NCBI GenBank assembly: GCA_029862045.1
Contig: JAOTYE010000028.1
Coordinates: 1 to 43,140 of the forward strand
DNA length: 43,140 nt
From: Gammaproteobacteria bacterium
GTDB lineage: Bacteria > Pseudomonadota > Gammaproteobacteria > Steroidobacterales > Woeseiaceae
Direction of reading: 5' to 3'
Part shown: in pieces, positions 27,701 through 36,665 of the stretch
Position numbering within the stretch: position 1 is the first letter of the stretch
Layout: each line of letters opens with the position of its first letter
Made by a program: the position numbers and the translations under genes
Notes under the pieces: model-generated
Seen by the model: the letters and a program-made list of their open reading frames with translations, nothing else
Told to the model about the DNA's origin: nothing
The model's database searches: none

Positions 27701-27771
27701 CGAGCGAGGTACTCGTCGCCCTCATGGCTCGCTGCGCTGCGCTTTACTCCGGTTGCCGAGTACCTCGCTCG
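27701..27771. repeat. Large hairpin with conserved 27-nt core (copy 2)
   Basis: A perfect 15-bp inverted repeat (27701-27715 with 27757-27771) encloses a 41-nt loop. The segment 27722-27748 is identical to 23902-23928 in copy 1, although the stems share no sequence. It lies between the convergent fabI and symporter genes, where a two-way terminator would be expected, yet no T-tract is seen. Confidence 0.8.
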
Positions 27772-27775
27772 CGCC

Positions 27776-29074
27776 CTACTCCTTCAGGCCTAAAGCTACG
27801 TTAGTTTTCTCGCCCTCCAGGCGCGCCACGATCGTGGCGCAGCACGCGTCGCCCCAGACATTGATGCTGGTTCGGCACATATCAAGGATTCTGTCGAATA
27901 CCATCAGTACGCCGATGGCTTCAACGGGCAAACCCACGGCCGCCAGGATTATCGCAATCGCTACCAGCGATGCGGACGGTACGCCAGCAACGCCGATCGA
28001 CGTCAGAAGCGCGATGACGACAATCGAGAACTGCACACCGAAGCTCAGATCGAGACCATAAGCTTGCGCAAGGAAGACCGCCGCCGCACATTCGTACAAT
28101 GCCGTCCCGTTCATGTTGACCGTCGCGCCGAGCGGCAACACGAAGCTGGATACCTTATTGGACACGCCGATATTGTCCTCGAGACTGTCCATGGTAATGG
28201 GCAGCGTCGCCGACGAAGATGCGGTGGAGAATGCCGTCAGCATGGCCGGCGACACCCCAGCCATAGTTTTGAACGGCTGGACTTTTCCAATGTACCGCAG
28301 CATGAGCGGCAACGTGATGAACGCGTGGAAAGCCAGCGCTGCCAGCACTGACACAGCAAAAATAGCGAGCGGCTTCGCCGCCTCGAAACCGGCAGTCGCC
28401 ATCACCTCCGCAACGAGCGCAAACACTCCGATTGGCGCGAACAGCATGATCCACTCTGTCATGCGCATCATGACGTGGAACACGGCGTTCCAGAACCGGT
28501 ACATCGGCTCGGCGTACTCGTTGTCCAGGTGCGTCATGAAGTAGCCAAACAGAATTGCGAAGAAAATCATTCCGAGCATCTGACCTTCCGCCGCGGCTTT
28601 CACGATATTTGCAGGGATCATTCTCTTGAAGACTTCAGCTACATCGCTGACACCCTTGCCTTCAACCTGCGCCGAAATATCGGTGGTATTCGCCTCAAGC
28701 GCCAGAATTTCGCCGGCTGGCACACCATTCGAGATTCCGGGTGCAACGGCGTTGATAATGACCAGACCCACGAGAATCGCGGCCAAGGTCGTCGATGCAT
28801 AGAACAACATCGTTTTGCCGCCGAGTGACCCGAGATTTCCGCCCGACCCGATGCCCGCCACACCAACGATGATCGACGATGTGATCAGCGGCACGATGAT
28901 CATCTTTAGCCCATTGAGAAACATCGTTCCGATGTAATCAAAAATCGTAACGAATGAAACGCCGAAAATATTGGGCGTGAAGTCTTCGCTGGTCGACGAC
29001 TTCACGAAGTAACCGACGACAATCGCCAATACAATAGCGATTAGTATTTGCCAGTGCAGCTCGAGCTTGCGCAT
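27776..29074 (-). CDS. Dicarboxylate/amino acid:cation symporter (DAACS/GltP family)
   Basis: A 432-residue inner-membrane protein from ATG 29074, which has GGGGGGAG just before it; the frame also has an ATG eight codons upstream. The family hallmarks are the serine-rich hairpin FSTASSSATLPITMDSLED, the cation/substrate motif LGATVNMNGTALYECAAAVF and GVAGVPSASLVAIAII. These proteins couple uptake of glutamate, aspartate or C4-dicarboxylates to sodium or proton entry. The substrate is not decided by the sequence. It is convergent with fabI, and ppiD lies upstream on the same strand with a 52-bp gap. Confidence 0.92.
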   Translation of the reverse strand: MRKLELHWQILIAIVLAIVVGYFVKSSTSEDFTPNIFGVSFVTIFDYIGTMFLNGLKMIIVPLITSSIIVGVAGIGSGGNLGSLGGKTMLFYASTTLAAILVGLVIINAVAPGISNGVPAGEILALEANTTDISAQVEGKGVSDVAEVFKRMIPANIVKAAAEGQMLGMIFFAILFGYFMTHLDNEYAEPMYRFWNAVFHVMMRMTEWIMLFAPIGVFALVAEVMATAGFEAAKPLAIFAVSVLAALAFHAFITLPLMLRYIGKVQPFKTMAGVSPAMLTAFSTASSSATLPITMDSLEDNIGVSNKVSSFVLPLGATVNMNGTALYECAAAVFLAQAYGLDLSFGVQFSIVVIALLTSIGVAGVPSASLVAIAIILAAVGLPVEAIGVLMVFDRILDMCRTSINVWGDACCATIVARLEGEKTNVALGLKE

Positions 29075-29126
29075 TGCTCCCCCCACGAAGCCGCGCATGC
29101 GGCCCGATTCTTATTTTGGGATCAGC

Positions 29127-31022
29127 TTACTGCAACAGGTCTTGCGCGGCCAGCGCGTCCTGCGAGATGACAATGTCGGCCTTGTCGTAAAGCGCTTGTA
29201 CGAACGCGAAATAATCCGAGGCACCGGCTTGTTGGGCGAGTTCCAGCTTGCCGCGGTCACGATCCGCAAGCGGAATCGACTCGGGGCGGCCCGGCAGCAC
29301 AGCATCCAGACTGAAGACCGTGAAACCACCCTCGGCATTGGCCACCTGCCCTGTCACCGGCGAATTCTGACTGGGCTTTTTCGCCATGAAGACCTGCGCG
29401 AGCACAGCCTGATCCGCTTCGGCATCCTGGCGCGACAGCAGCGTCGGCGCCGATACAGTCGCACCGGCGGCTTCCGCAGCCGGACCGAATTCCTCGCCCG
29501 CATCGAGCGCGGCAAGCAGTTGCTCTGTTCGCGCGAAGACGATGCGCTCGGCTTCCTGAGTGCGAATGGCGTCCGTAATCTGATCTCGAACGTCGTCAAG
29601 CGGCTGACGTGATGCCTCGTAGTGTGCCGTTACTTTGAACACGGCTGAACGATGCGCATCCAGCTCGATCACTTCGGAAATCTCGCCGTCGAGCAACACC
29701 CGCTCGTCGAAAACGGCATCGATCGCCGCCTGGTTCGAGCCAAGTGGGGCAGCACCGCTGCGCGTAAATCCTGCGATGGTTTGAATATCAAGGCCTGTAG
29801 CTGCAGAAATTGTCTGCATGTCTGCTGCGTCAAACAAAACGTCGGAAACCTGACGCTCAAGCTCACGGAACGCCTCCTCGGCCTCGCGTTCGCGCAGCTC
29901 ACTCAGCAATTCACCGCGCACCTGATCCAGCGGTAATGGCCCCTGCTCGAGGACGCTGTCGAGTCGCACAATGTGAAAGCCGAATTCACTTTTAATCGGC
30001 CCTTCAACATCGCCCTCGTTCATCGCGAAGATCGCGCTGCCGAGTTCGCCAGGCAGCTGCGAACGCGTCAGCACGCCAAGATCACCGCCGCGCGATGCCG
30101 TACCACCGTCACCTGAGTTTTGCTGCGCCAGCTCTTCGAAAGACTCACCGGCCTGCACACGCGCAAGCAGTTCACTGGCCGTAGCTTCGGCCGTCGCTTC
30201 GTCGTCATCAAACAGGATCAGGATGTGGCGCGCCTGGCGCTGCTCGTCCTGAAGGTAGCGATCTTTGTTGTCTTCGTAATAATCAAGCAAGATGTTTTCG
30301 CTGATCGCGATGCTATCGGCCACCGATTCGCGACGTAACTCGATGAATTCGATGTCGGCACTTTCCTCGGTCAGAAACATCGTGACGTTGTCATCATAGA
30401 AGGCCGTGACCATTTCGTCGCTCACTTCGATTTCGTCGCCGGCACTCCCGAGACTAAATGTGGCCATCGATACGAGTCGTTGTTCCGCAATAAGATTCAG
30501 GTAGCGGCGATACTCGGCCGGCGTAACCACGGCGGTTCCACCAATTGCCCGCCGCAACTGGTCTTCACGTAACGCCCGGCGCTGACTTGCCTCGAACTGC
30601 TTCGGATCGAGACCGTTTTGCAACAGCAATGATTTATACGTCTCCATATCGAAAACGCCGTCGACCTGAAAGTCCGGCACGCCTTGGATTGTTGCGGTGA
30701 GCTGCTCATCCGAGATCTGATAACCGACCTTGACCACGTGCATCTCAACGAGTCGCTCGCGAATCAGAGACTCAAGAATGCTCTGACGGATCTGCAGTCG
30801 GTACTCGTCCGGCAATTGCGCCCACGTCGGATTGCGATCGAGCTGGTCCCGATATGCCTGCTCGAATTGCGCCAGGCCGATCTTGCTACCGTCCACCGTG
30901 GCAGCAAATTGCTGGCTCACGAAGCTCGTGTTGACGCCGAAGAACAGAAACGGAATACCAATCAGGGCGAGGATCGCGATGGCAACGCCACCGGTAAACT
31001 TTTCACGAATTTTAGTCAGCAT
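29127..31022 (-). CDS. ppiD: Periplasmic folding chaperone / peptidyl-prolyl isomerase PpiD
   Basis: A 631-residue protein anchored in the inner membrane by an N-terminal helix (GVAIAILALIGIPFLFFGVN, residues about 12-31), with the rest in the periplasm. A SurA-N-like chaperone part follows (FEQAYRDQLDRNPTWAQLP and RLVEMHVVKVGYQISDEQL), then a parvulin domain at about 265-360 (QARHILILFDDDEATAEATA, then GDLGVLTRSQLPGELGSAIF and SEFGFHIVRLDSV), and a C-terminal chaperone-like region. It helps newly exported proteins leave the Sec channel. Length and position after hupB and the tRNAs are as in other gammaproteobacteria. ATG at 31022. Confidence 0.95.
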   Translation of the reverse strand: MLTKIREKFTGGVAIAILALIGIPFLFFGVNTSFVSQQFAATVDGSKIGLAQFEQAYRDQLDRNPTWAQLPDEYRLQIRQSILESLIRERLVEMHVVKVGYQISDEQLTATIQGVPDFQVDGVFDMETYKSLLLQNGLDPKQFEASQRRALREDQLRRAIGGTAVVTPAEYRRYLNLIAEQRLVSMATFSLGSAGDEIEVSDEMVTAFYDDNVTMFLTEESADIEFIELRRESVADSIAISENILLDYYEDNKDRYLQDEQRQARHILILFDDDEATAEATASELLARVQAGESFEELAQQNSGDGGTASRGGDLGVLTRSQLPGELGSAIFAMNEGDVEGPIKSEFGFHIVRLDSVLEQGPLPLDQVRGELLSELREREAEEAFRELERQVSDVLFDAADMQTISAATGLDIQTIAGFTRSGAAPLGSNQAAIDAVFDERVLLDGEISEVIELDAHRSAVFKVTAHYEASRQPLDDVRDQITDAIRTQEAERIVFARTEQLLAALDAGEEFGPAAEAAGATVSAPTLLSRQDAEADQAVLAQVFMAKKPSQNSPVTGQVANAEGGFTVFSLDAVLPGRPESIPLADRDRGKLELAQQAGASDYFAFVQALYDKADIVISQDALAAQDLLQ

Positions 31023-31107
31023 AGGTCGATTTGCAGGGTCTAAATAAGGCGTGCGATTCTACTTGAGGCACGTGTCAATGTGTAGGTAAGGACGGGAATG
31101 ATTGAAC

Positions 31108-31167
31108 GGCAGCTGCGCTGCCTCGCAGCCGCTGCGCGGCTGCGTCTGTCGACCGGCTGCGCCGGTC
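31108..31167. repeat. Three consecutive small hairpins with TGC-type loops
   Basis: Three perfect inverted repeats lie end to end: 31108-31113/31117-31122 (6 bp, loop TGC), 31124-31131/31137-31144 (8 bp, loop CTGCG) and 31151-31157/31161-31167 (7 bp, loop TGC). They sit between the tRNA terminator and the ppiD gene. No coding frame here is credible. Confidence 0.8.
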
Positions 31168-31186
31168 TCGGTGCGCCGCTTACACC

Positions 31187-31229
31187 AAAAAAAACCCGGG
31201 CCCCCAAATTCGGGGGCCCGGGGTTTTTT
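31187..31229 (-). terminator. Rho-independent terminator of the tRNA-Val/tRNA-Asp unit
   Basis: On the minus strand, two to three bases after the tRNA-Asp CCA end, a stem of about 11 G+C-rich pairs (plus one bulged G) with a 5-6 nt loop is followed by a run of eight T. On the plus strand the other arm is followed by six T, so it may work both ways. Confidence 0.92.
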
Positions 31230-31231
31230 AG

Positions 31232-31308
31232 TGGCGGAGTGGACGGGACTCGAACCCGCGACCCCCGGCGTGACAGGCCGGTATTCTAACCAGCTGAACT
31301 ACCACTCC
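31232..31308 (-). tRNA. tRNA-Asp (GTC)
   Basis: A 77-nt tRNA including an encoded CCA. The acceptor stem GGAGTGG pairs with CCACTCC, the anticodon loop reads CTGTCAC (anticodon GTC), and the T-arm is GGGTTCGAGTCCC type. It is close to E. coli tRNA-Asp. It follows tRNA-Val by 6 bases on the same strand and precedes the terminator. Confidence 0.98.
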
Positions 31309-31314
31309 GAACCT

Positions 31315-31390
31315 TGGTGGGTGCTGAGGGGATCGAACCCCCGACCCTCGCCTTGTAAGGGCGATGCTCTCCCAGCTGAGCTAAGCACCC
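31315..31390 (-). tRNA. tRNA-Val (TAC)
   Basis: A 76-nt tRNA with encoded CCA. Acceptor GGGTGCT pairs with AGCACCC; the D-arm is GCTCAGCTGGGAGAGC, and the anticodon loop CTTACAA gives anticodon TAC. It lies between hupB and tRNA-Asp and is read in the same direction. Confidence 0.98.
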
Positions 31391-31491
31391 TGCAAGCTCA
31401 GTGCGGATTGTTACCGCAAAATCGACGCCGATAATGGCCCGAAAACCGCATAACTACGGCGTTTTTCCGTCCCCCGGTATCGAAGGGCGCG

Positions 31492-31764
31492 CTAGTTTAC
31501 GGCATCCTTCAGGCCTTTGCCAGCCTTGAATCCGGGAACATTGCTCGCCTTGATATGAATCGCTTCGCCGGTTCTCGGGTTACGTCCCATGCGAGCTGCA
31601 CGCGCCTTTACAGAGAAGGTTCCAAAGCCGACGAGCGAAACGGATCCGCCCGCTGACAATGTTCCCTGAATGGCATCAAGTACTCCATCTACCGCTTTCG
31701 TTGCATCAGCGCGTGACAATCCTGCCCTACCAGCAACTGCATCTACCAATTCACCCTTATTCAT
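31492..31764 (-). CDS. hupB: DNA-binding protein HU-beta
   Basis: A 90-residue HU protein that bends and compacts DNA as a dimer. It begins MNKGELVDAVAGRAGLSRAD, has the HU signature GFGTFSVKARAARMGRNPRT in the DNA-clasping arm, and ends in the typical lysine-rich helix. The ATG at 31764 has AAGGGTGA upstream. The place directly downstream of lon is standard in gammaproteobacteria. It has its own likely promoter at 31785-31812. Confidence 0.97.
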   Translation of the reverse strand: MNKGELVDAVAGRAGLSRADATKAVDGVLDAIQGTLSAGGSVSLVGFGTFSVKARAARMGRNPRTGEAIHIKASNVPGFKAGKGLKDAVN

Positions 31765-31784
31765 GCTTTCACCCTTGCAGATTG

Positions 31785-31812
31785 ATTATTGACAAAAAAC
31801 TATTTGCATCAA
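31785..31812 (-). promoter_or_regulatory. Likely sigma-70 promoter of hupB
   Basis: On the minus strand TTGATG (31812-31807) is followed after 16 bases by AATAAT (31790-31785), 4/6 and 5/6 matches to consensus. Transcription would start about 15 bases upstream of the hupB ATG. The segment is markedly A+T-rich. Confidence 0.5.
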
Positions 31813-31948
31813 TCCAGCGAGCTCCCCCAAGAGTCGCAATCCGCTGAATCGCCGTACGAGGCTCCGTGCACCCACGCATGACTGCGATGCTTATACCAAG
31901 CGGCAAAAACACCGTCAAATTTCCTTTAACCACGCGGGTTTCAGCGCT

Positions 31949-34387
31949 TTAGTGAGGTCGGACAATATCCCCGGATTTCGACTCTTTGGCGGCCGATTCC
32001 GGCTTGGATTTTCCCTTGCCTTTTGCGGCCTTGGGCAGCGGCATATGTTGCAGTGCGTGCTCGAGTACCTCGTCAATCCATTTCACTGGAACTATCGTGA
32101 GCTTGTCCTTGATGTTCTTGGGGATTTCGACAAGGTCCTTTTCATTTTCGTGCGGGATCAATACCGTGCTTATGCCGCCTCTGTGGGCCGCCAACAGCTT
32201 CTCTTTGAGGCCACCAATAGGCAGGATTTCGCCACGCAAAGTGATCTCGCCTGTCATGGCCACATCGCTCATTACGGGGATGTCGGTTAATGCCGACACG
32301 AGGGCAGTACACATGCCAACTCCCGCACTCGGTCCGTCCTTCGGAGTGGCCCCTTCAGGCACATGAATGTGCACATCCAGCTTCTGATGGAACTCCTCAT
32401 CGATGCCCAGAACGCTTGCCCGACTACGCACGACGGTCATCGCGGCCTGGATTGATTCAGTCATGACCTCACCCAGCTGACCCGTATACGTTTGCTTGCC
32501 CTTGCCCGGAACCACGGCTGCTTCGATGGTCAGAAGCTCGCCACCGACCTCGGTCCAGGCGAGACCAGTAACCTGCCCGACCTGATCATTGTCTTCGACC
32601 TTGCCATAACGGAAGCGACGCACGCCGAGGTATTTCTCCATACTCTTGGGCGTAATCGACACGCGGGTGTCACGCGGTTTCAGTAGCAGTGACTTGACGA
32701 CCTTGCGGCAGATCTTCGAAATCTCACGCTCGAGGTTGCGGACGCCCGACTCACGCGTGTAATGCTGGATGATGTCGAGTACGGCGCTCGGCGAGATGTG
32801 CAATTCCTTATCCTTGAGGCCGTTTTCCTTCAGCTGTTTCGGAATCAGGTAACGAAGCGCGATGTTGAGCTTCTCGTCTTCGGTATATCCCGGGATGCGG
32901 ATGACTTCCATGCGATCGAGTAACGGTGCCGGGATATTCAGGGTATTCGCCGTGCAGACGAACATGACGTCTGACAGATCGAAATCGACCTCGAGGTAGT
33001 GATCCTGGAAAGCCGAGTTCTGCTCCGGGTCGAGGACCTCGAGCAGTGCCGATGACGGATCGCCACGAAAATCCATCGCCATCTTGTCGACTTCGTCGAG
33101 CAGGAACAGCGGGTTGCGAACGCCGGTCTTGCCGAGGTTCTGAATGATCTTGCCCGGCATCGAGCCAATGTAGGTGCGGCGATGACCGCGAATCTCGGCT
33201 TCATCGCGCACGCCACCCAATGACATACGGACGAACTTGCGATTCGTCGAGCGTGCGATGCTCTGCCCGAGCGACGTCTTGCCGACGCCGGGAGGCCCGA
33301 CGAGGCAGAGAATCGGCCCTTTGAGGCGCCGCACGCGCTGCTGTACGGCCAGATACTCAAGGATGCGCTCCTTGACCTTCTCGAGCCCGTAGTGATCCTC
33401 CTCGAGGACCTGCTCGGCGCGTTTGAGGTCTTTGAACACTTTGCTGCGTTTCTTCCACGGCGCTTTCAGCAGCCAGTCGATGTAGTTACGCACGACGGTT
33501 GCCTCGGCTGACATCGGTGACATCAGCTTTAACTTGTTCAGTTCTGAGGTCGCCTTTTCCTTGGCCTCTTTCGACATGCCGGCCTTGTCGATCCTGGCCT
33601 CGAGGTCTGCGAGTTCGTTGGGCGCATCTTCCATCTCGCCGAGTTCTTTCTGAATGGCCTTCATCTGCTCATTCAGGTAGTACTCGCGCTGGCTCTTTTC
33701 CATCTGCTGCTTGACGCGTCCGCGGATGCGTTTCTCGATATGCAGAACGTCGATTTCGCCCTCGATGATGCCGAGGATTTGCTCGAGCCTTGCCCTAACG
33801 TCCTGAATCTCGAGGACGCGTTGCTTCTCGGAGAGTTTCAGCGCCATGTGCGCGGCGACCGTATCAGCCAGGCGTCCTGGCTCGTCGATGCCCGAGAGCG
33901 ACGTCAGAATCTCAGGTGGCACCTTCTTGTTCAGCTTCACGTATTGCTCGAACTGCACGATGATCGAACGCACGAGTATGTCGATCTCGCGTTCGTCATG
34001 GCGATCGTCCTCGCTGAGCATCGTGATCTCGGCCGAGAAGTGATCAACAACATTGATGCGGTCGATCAGCGCTCGCTCGCTGCCTTCGACCAGGACTTTG
34101 ACTGTGCCATCCGGCAGCTTCAACAGCTGCAGAATCGTCGCAAGCGTGCCAACTTCATATAGATCATTGGGTTGGGGGTCGTCCAGATCCGCCGTTTTTT
34201 GTGCGACGAGCAGAATTCGTTTGCCGGCCAGCATTGCTTTATCGAGCGCAACGATCGATTTGTCTCGCCCGACGAACAGCGGAATGACCATATGGGGGTA
34301 GACGACGACATCTCTGAGCGGCAGAACCGGTACACCGGACAAATCGTCCGTCGTCTCGACATCGGCAATCAAGTCTTGTTCAGACAC
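31949..34387 (-). CDS. lon: ATP-dependent protease Lon
   Basis: An 812-residue cytosolic AAA+ protease that degrades misfolded and short-lived regulatory proteins. The N-terminal substrate-binding domain ([20 protein letters not shown]) leads to the ATPase with Walker [16 protein letters not shown] and Walker [13 protein letters not shown]. The C-terminal protease has the catalytic Ser in [19 protein letters not shown] and the Lys in [14 protein letters not shown]. The start is GTG 34387 with GAGGTGAT upstream. The C-terminal tail is Lys/Ser-rich. It lies between clpX and hupB, and a heat-shock-like promoter is seen at 34421-34448. Confidence 0.98.
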   Translation of the reverse strand: MSEQDLIADVETTDDLSGVPVLPLRDVVVYPHMVIPLFVGRDKSIVALDKAMLAGKRILLVAQKTADLDDPQPNDLYEVGTLATILQLLKLPDGTVKVLVEGSERALIDRINVVDHFSAEITMLSEDDRHDEREIDILVRSIIVQFEQYVKLNKKVPPEILTSLSGIDEPGRLADTVAAHMALKLSEKQRVLEIQDVRARLEQILGIIEGEIDVLHIEKRIRGRVKQQMEKSQREYYLNEQMKAIQKELGEMEDAPNELADLEARIDKAGMSKEAKEKATSELNKLKLMSPMSAEATVVRNYIDWLLKAPWKKRSKVFKDLKRAEQVLEEDHYGLEKVKERILEYLAVQQRVRRLKGPILCLVGPPGVGKTSLGQSIARSTNRKFVRMSLGGVRDEAEIRGHRRTYIGSMPGKIIQNLGKTGVRNPLFLLDEVDKMAMDFRGDPSSALLEVLDPEQNSAFQDHYLEVDFDLSDVMFVCTANTLNIPAPLLDRMEVIRIPGYTEDEKLNIALRYLIPKQLKENGLKDKELHISPSAVLDIIQHYTRESGVRNLEREISKICRKVVKSLLLKPRDTRVSITPKSMEKYLGVRRFRYGKVEDNDQVGQVTGLAWTEVGGELLTIEAAVVPGKGKQTYTGQLGEVMTESIQAAMTVVRSRASVLGIDEEFHQKLDVHIHVPEGATPKDGPSAGVGMCTALVSALTDIPVMSDVAMTGEITLRGEILPIGGLKEKLLAAHRGGISTVLIPHENEKDLVEIPKNIKDKLTIVPVKWIDEVLEHALQHMPLPKAAKGKGKSKPESAAKESKSGDIVRPH

Positions 34388-34420
34388 CAGGCATCACCTC
34401 GTAGAAGATACTGTCAGCGG

Positions 34421-34448
34421 ACATGCGTCCGAATCGCAAATATTCAAG
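34421..34448 (-). promoter_or_regulatory. Candidate sigma-32 (heat-shock) promoter of lon
   Basis: On the minus strand CTTGAAT (34448-34442) is followed by 13 bases and ACGCATGT (34428-34421). The sigma-32 consensus is CTTGAAA with CCCCATNT at 11-16 bases. The -35 box matches at six of seven, the -10 box at five of seven informative positions. The leader to the lon GTG would be about 30 bases and include its ribosome site. lon is a known sigma-32 gene in E. coli. Confidence 0.55.
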
Positions 34449-34525
34449 CTGGGTTATAGGTTATCGGCCGCAATCGAAAAAACTGTGCCCTGACGCATAA
34501 TACTGCGCCGATCGCCCGGAATTGG

Positions 34526-35848
34526 CTAGGCCCCGTCGGACCCCGTCGCCCTGGGCGGCTGTTGCTGTTCGATGTTCACAGTCGGCGTTTCCTCGGATTC
34601 GTAAATCACGTAGGGTTTGGTCTCGCCCGTAACGACAGCCTCGTCCACGACCACTTTCTTCGCGCTCGTCGATGACGGTAAATCGTACATCGTGTCGAGG
34701 AGCACATTTTCCAGGATCGTGCGCAGACCGCGTGCACCGGTCTTGCGTTCCATGGCGCGTTTCGCCACGGCAGCCAGTGCGTCGTCACGGAATTCGAGTT
34801 CCACGCCTTCCATATCGAACAACTTGCGGTATTGCTTCGTCAGCGCGTTCTTCGGCTCGATCAGAATCTTGACGAGGGCTTCCTCATCAAGCTCTTCGAG
34901 CGTTGCCACGACCGGCAAACGGCCGACAAATTCAGGAATAAGACCGTAGCGAATCAGATCTTCGGGCTCGACTTCATACAAGAGCTCGCCGATGCTCTGC
35001 TCGTTCTCTTCGGTTTTGACATCCGCCACGAAGCCGATGCCGCTCTTGGAGGAACGATTCAGGATGATCTTGTCGAGGCCGGCAAACGCACCACCGCAGA
35101 CAAACAGGATATTGCCCGTGTCCACCTGCAGGAACTCCTGCTGCGGGTGCTTGCGGCCGCCCTGCGGCGGCACGGATGCGATTGTTCCCTCAATTAACTT
35201 GAGGAGTGCTTGCTGAACGCCCTCACCCGATACATCGCGCGTGATCGACGGATTGTCGGACTTGCGCGAAATCTTGTCGATTTCGTCGATGTAGACGATA
35301 CCCGTCTGCGCTTTGTCGACGTCGTAGTCGCACTTCTGCAGCAGCTTTTGAATAATATTTTCGACGTCCTCGCCCACATAACCGGCTTCGGTCAATGTAG
35401 TCGCATCCGCGATGGTAAAAGGTACGTTGAGAAGGCGCGCCAGGGTTTCGGCCAGCAGCGTCTTGCCGCAGCCCGTCGGACCGATCAGCAGGATGTTGCT
35501 CTTGGCGAGTTCGACGTCTTCTTTGGAGCGCTCGTCGAGGCGGTCATGAAGCCGTTTGTAATGATTGTAAACGGCGACTGACAGGACCTTTTTGGCCCGC
35601 TGCTGGCCAATGACGTACTCGTCGAGAATGTCCTTGATTTCCTTCGGCTTGGGCAGCTTGTCGTGCCCGGCCTCGCCCGTGTCCTCGAGTTCTTCACGAA
35701 TGATGTCATTGCAGAGCTCGACGCACTCGTCGCAGATAAATACGGACGGACCCGCAATCAACTTGCGAACCTCGTGCTGGCTCTTGCCGCAAAAAGAACA
35801 GTAAAGGAGTTTGCCGTCCTCGTTCTTACCGCGGGATTCATCGCTCAT
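34526..35848 (-). CDS. clpX: ATP-dependent Clp protease ATP-binding subunit ClpX
   Basis: A 440-residue AAA+ unfoldase that feeds proteins to ClpP. The N-terminal zinc domain has four Cys (YCSFCGK and [10 protein letters not shown]). Walker A is [15 protein letters not shown], Walker [14 protein letters not shown], and a sensor/arginine-rich region follows ([20 protein letters not shown]). The IGF loop that docks on ClpP is visible as [11 protein letters not shown]. The C-terminal tail beyond about 420 is glutamine/proline-rich. ATG at 35848; the gene follows clpP by 135 bases and may have its own promoter at 35899-35927. Confidence 0.98.
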   Translation of the reverse strand: MSDESRGKNEDGKLLYCSFCGKSQHEVRKLIAGPSVFICDECVELCNDIIREELEDTGEAGHDKLPKPKEIKDILDEYVIGQQRAKKVLSVAVYNHYKRLHDRLDERSKEDVELAKSNILLIGPTGCGKTLLAETLARLLNVPFTIADATTLTEAGYVGEDVENIIQKLLQKCDYDVDKAQTGIVYIDEIDKISRKSDNPSITRDVSGEGVQQALLKLIEGTIASVPPQGGRKHPQQEFLQVDTGNILFVCGGAFAGLDKIILNRSSKSGIGFVADVKTEENEQSIGELLYEVEPEDLIRYGLIPEFVGRLPVVATLEELDEEALVKILIEPKNALTKQYRKLFDMEGVELEFRDDALAAVAKRAMERKTGARGLRTILENVLLDTMYDLPSSTSAKKVVVDEAVVTGETKPYVIYESEETPTVNIEQQQPPRATGSDGA

Positions 35849-35898
35849 AAAGGGATGGCCTCTGTGACATAAAAATCAGTGTGTTACAGCTGTGTGTG

Positions 35899-35927
35899 TA
35901 TATAACATGCAGCATTTCGGGGTGCAA
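35899..35927 (-). promoter_or_regulatory. Possible sigma-70 promoter of clpX
   Basis: On the minus strand TTGCAC (35927-35922) is followed after 17 bases by TATATA (35904-35899). It lies in the 135-bp space between clpP and clpX, about 50 bases upstream of the clpX ATG. Both boxes match consensus partly. clpX is also likely read from upstream with clpP. Confidence 0.35.
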
Positions 35928-35983
35928 AGCACCACGTCGCATATGGAGTACGCGCTGCTTGTAACTGCTTGAAATATAAGGAA

Positions 35984-36607
35984 TCAGTCCTTCTTGGGCT
36001 CGCCCATTTCCTTGCGTTCGGCCAATACGGTGTCAACGAGTCCGTATTCCAGAGCCTCGGTTGCGCTCTTGAAGTTGTCGCGCTCGAGATCCTGTTCGAT
36101 CTGTTCGATAGGCTGACCCGTGTGCTTGGCCATGATGTCGTTGAGCCTTGCTTTGAGTTCGAGCGTCTCTTTGGCGTGAATACTGATGTCCGTCGCCTGC
36201 CCCTGATAACCCGCGCTGGGCTGATGCACCATGACCCGGGAATGCGGCAGTGCGAAGCGTTTGCCCTGGGTACCGCCAGCCAGCAGCAGCGCACCCATCG
36301 AAGCGGCCTGGCCGCAACAGATAGTGCTGACGTCGCAGTTGATGAATTGCATCGTGTCGTAGACCGAGAGCCCCGCCGTAACGACTCCACCCGGTGAATT
36401 GATGTACAGGTGAATGTCCTTGTCTGCATTTTCGGACTCGAGATACAACAGCTGCGCCACAACGAGATTGGCCATCTGGTCCTCGACCGGACCGACGATA
36501 AAGATGAGGCGATCTTTGAGCAGCCTTGAATAGATGTCGTAGGCGCGTTCGCCCCTCGCCGTCTGCTCGACAACCATCGGTACGAGATTCAATGCCTGTG
36601 CGGTCAT
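35984..36607 (-). CDS. clpP: ATP-dependent Clp protease proteolytic subunit ClpP
   Basis: A 207-residue serine protease that forms the double-heptamer chamber of ClpXP. The catalytic Ser103 is in [14 protein letters not shown] and the His in [11 protein letters not shown]; the acidic residue lies in [13 protein letters not shown]. The frame opens nine codons earlier at a TTG, but ATG 36607, with AGGAAAAGAA just upstream and the usual [20 protein letters not shown] opening, is the start and gives the same length as E. coli ClpP. It lies between tig and clpX. Confidence 0.98.
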   Translation of the reverse strand: MTAQALNLVPMVVEQTARGERAYDIYSRLLKDRLIFIVGPVEDQMANLVVAQLLYLESENADKDIHLYINSPGGVVTAGLSVYDTMQFINCDVSTICCGQAASMGALLLAGGTQGKRFALPHSRVMVHQPSAGYQGQATDISIHAKETLELKARLNDIMAKHTGQPIEQIEQDLERDNFKSATEALEYGLVDTVLAERKEMGEPKKD

Positions 36608-36665
36608 TTCTTTTCCTGTTAGTGGTGTCTTCAACTAGCGCCTATTTTCTCACGAAAATCGGCCG

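Noticed and set aside
31098..31434. Plus-strand frames of 63 and 110 codons across the tRNA genes
   Set aside because: They are translations of the antisense of tRNA-Asp, tRNA-Val and the terminator, a common annotation artefact.
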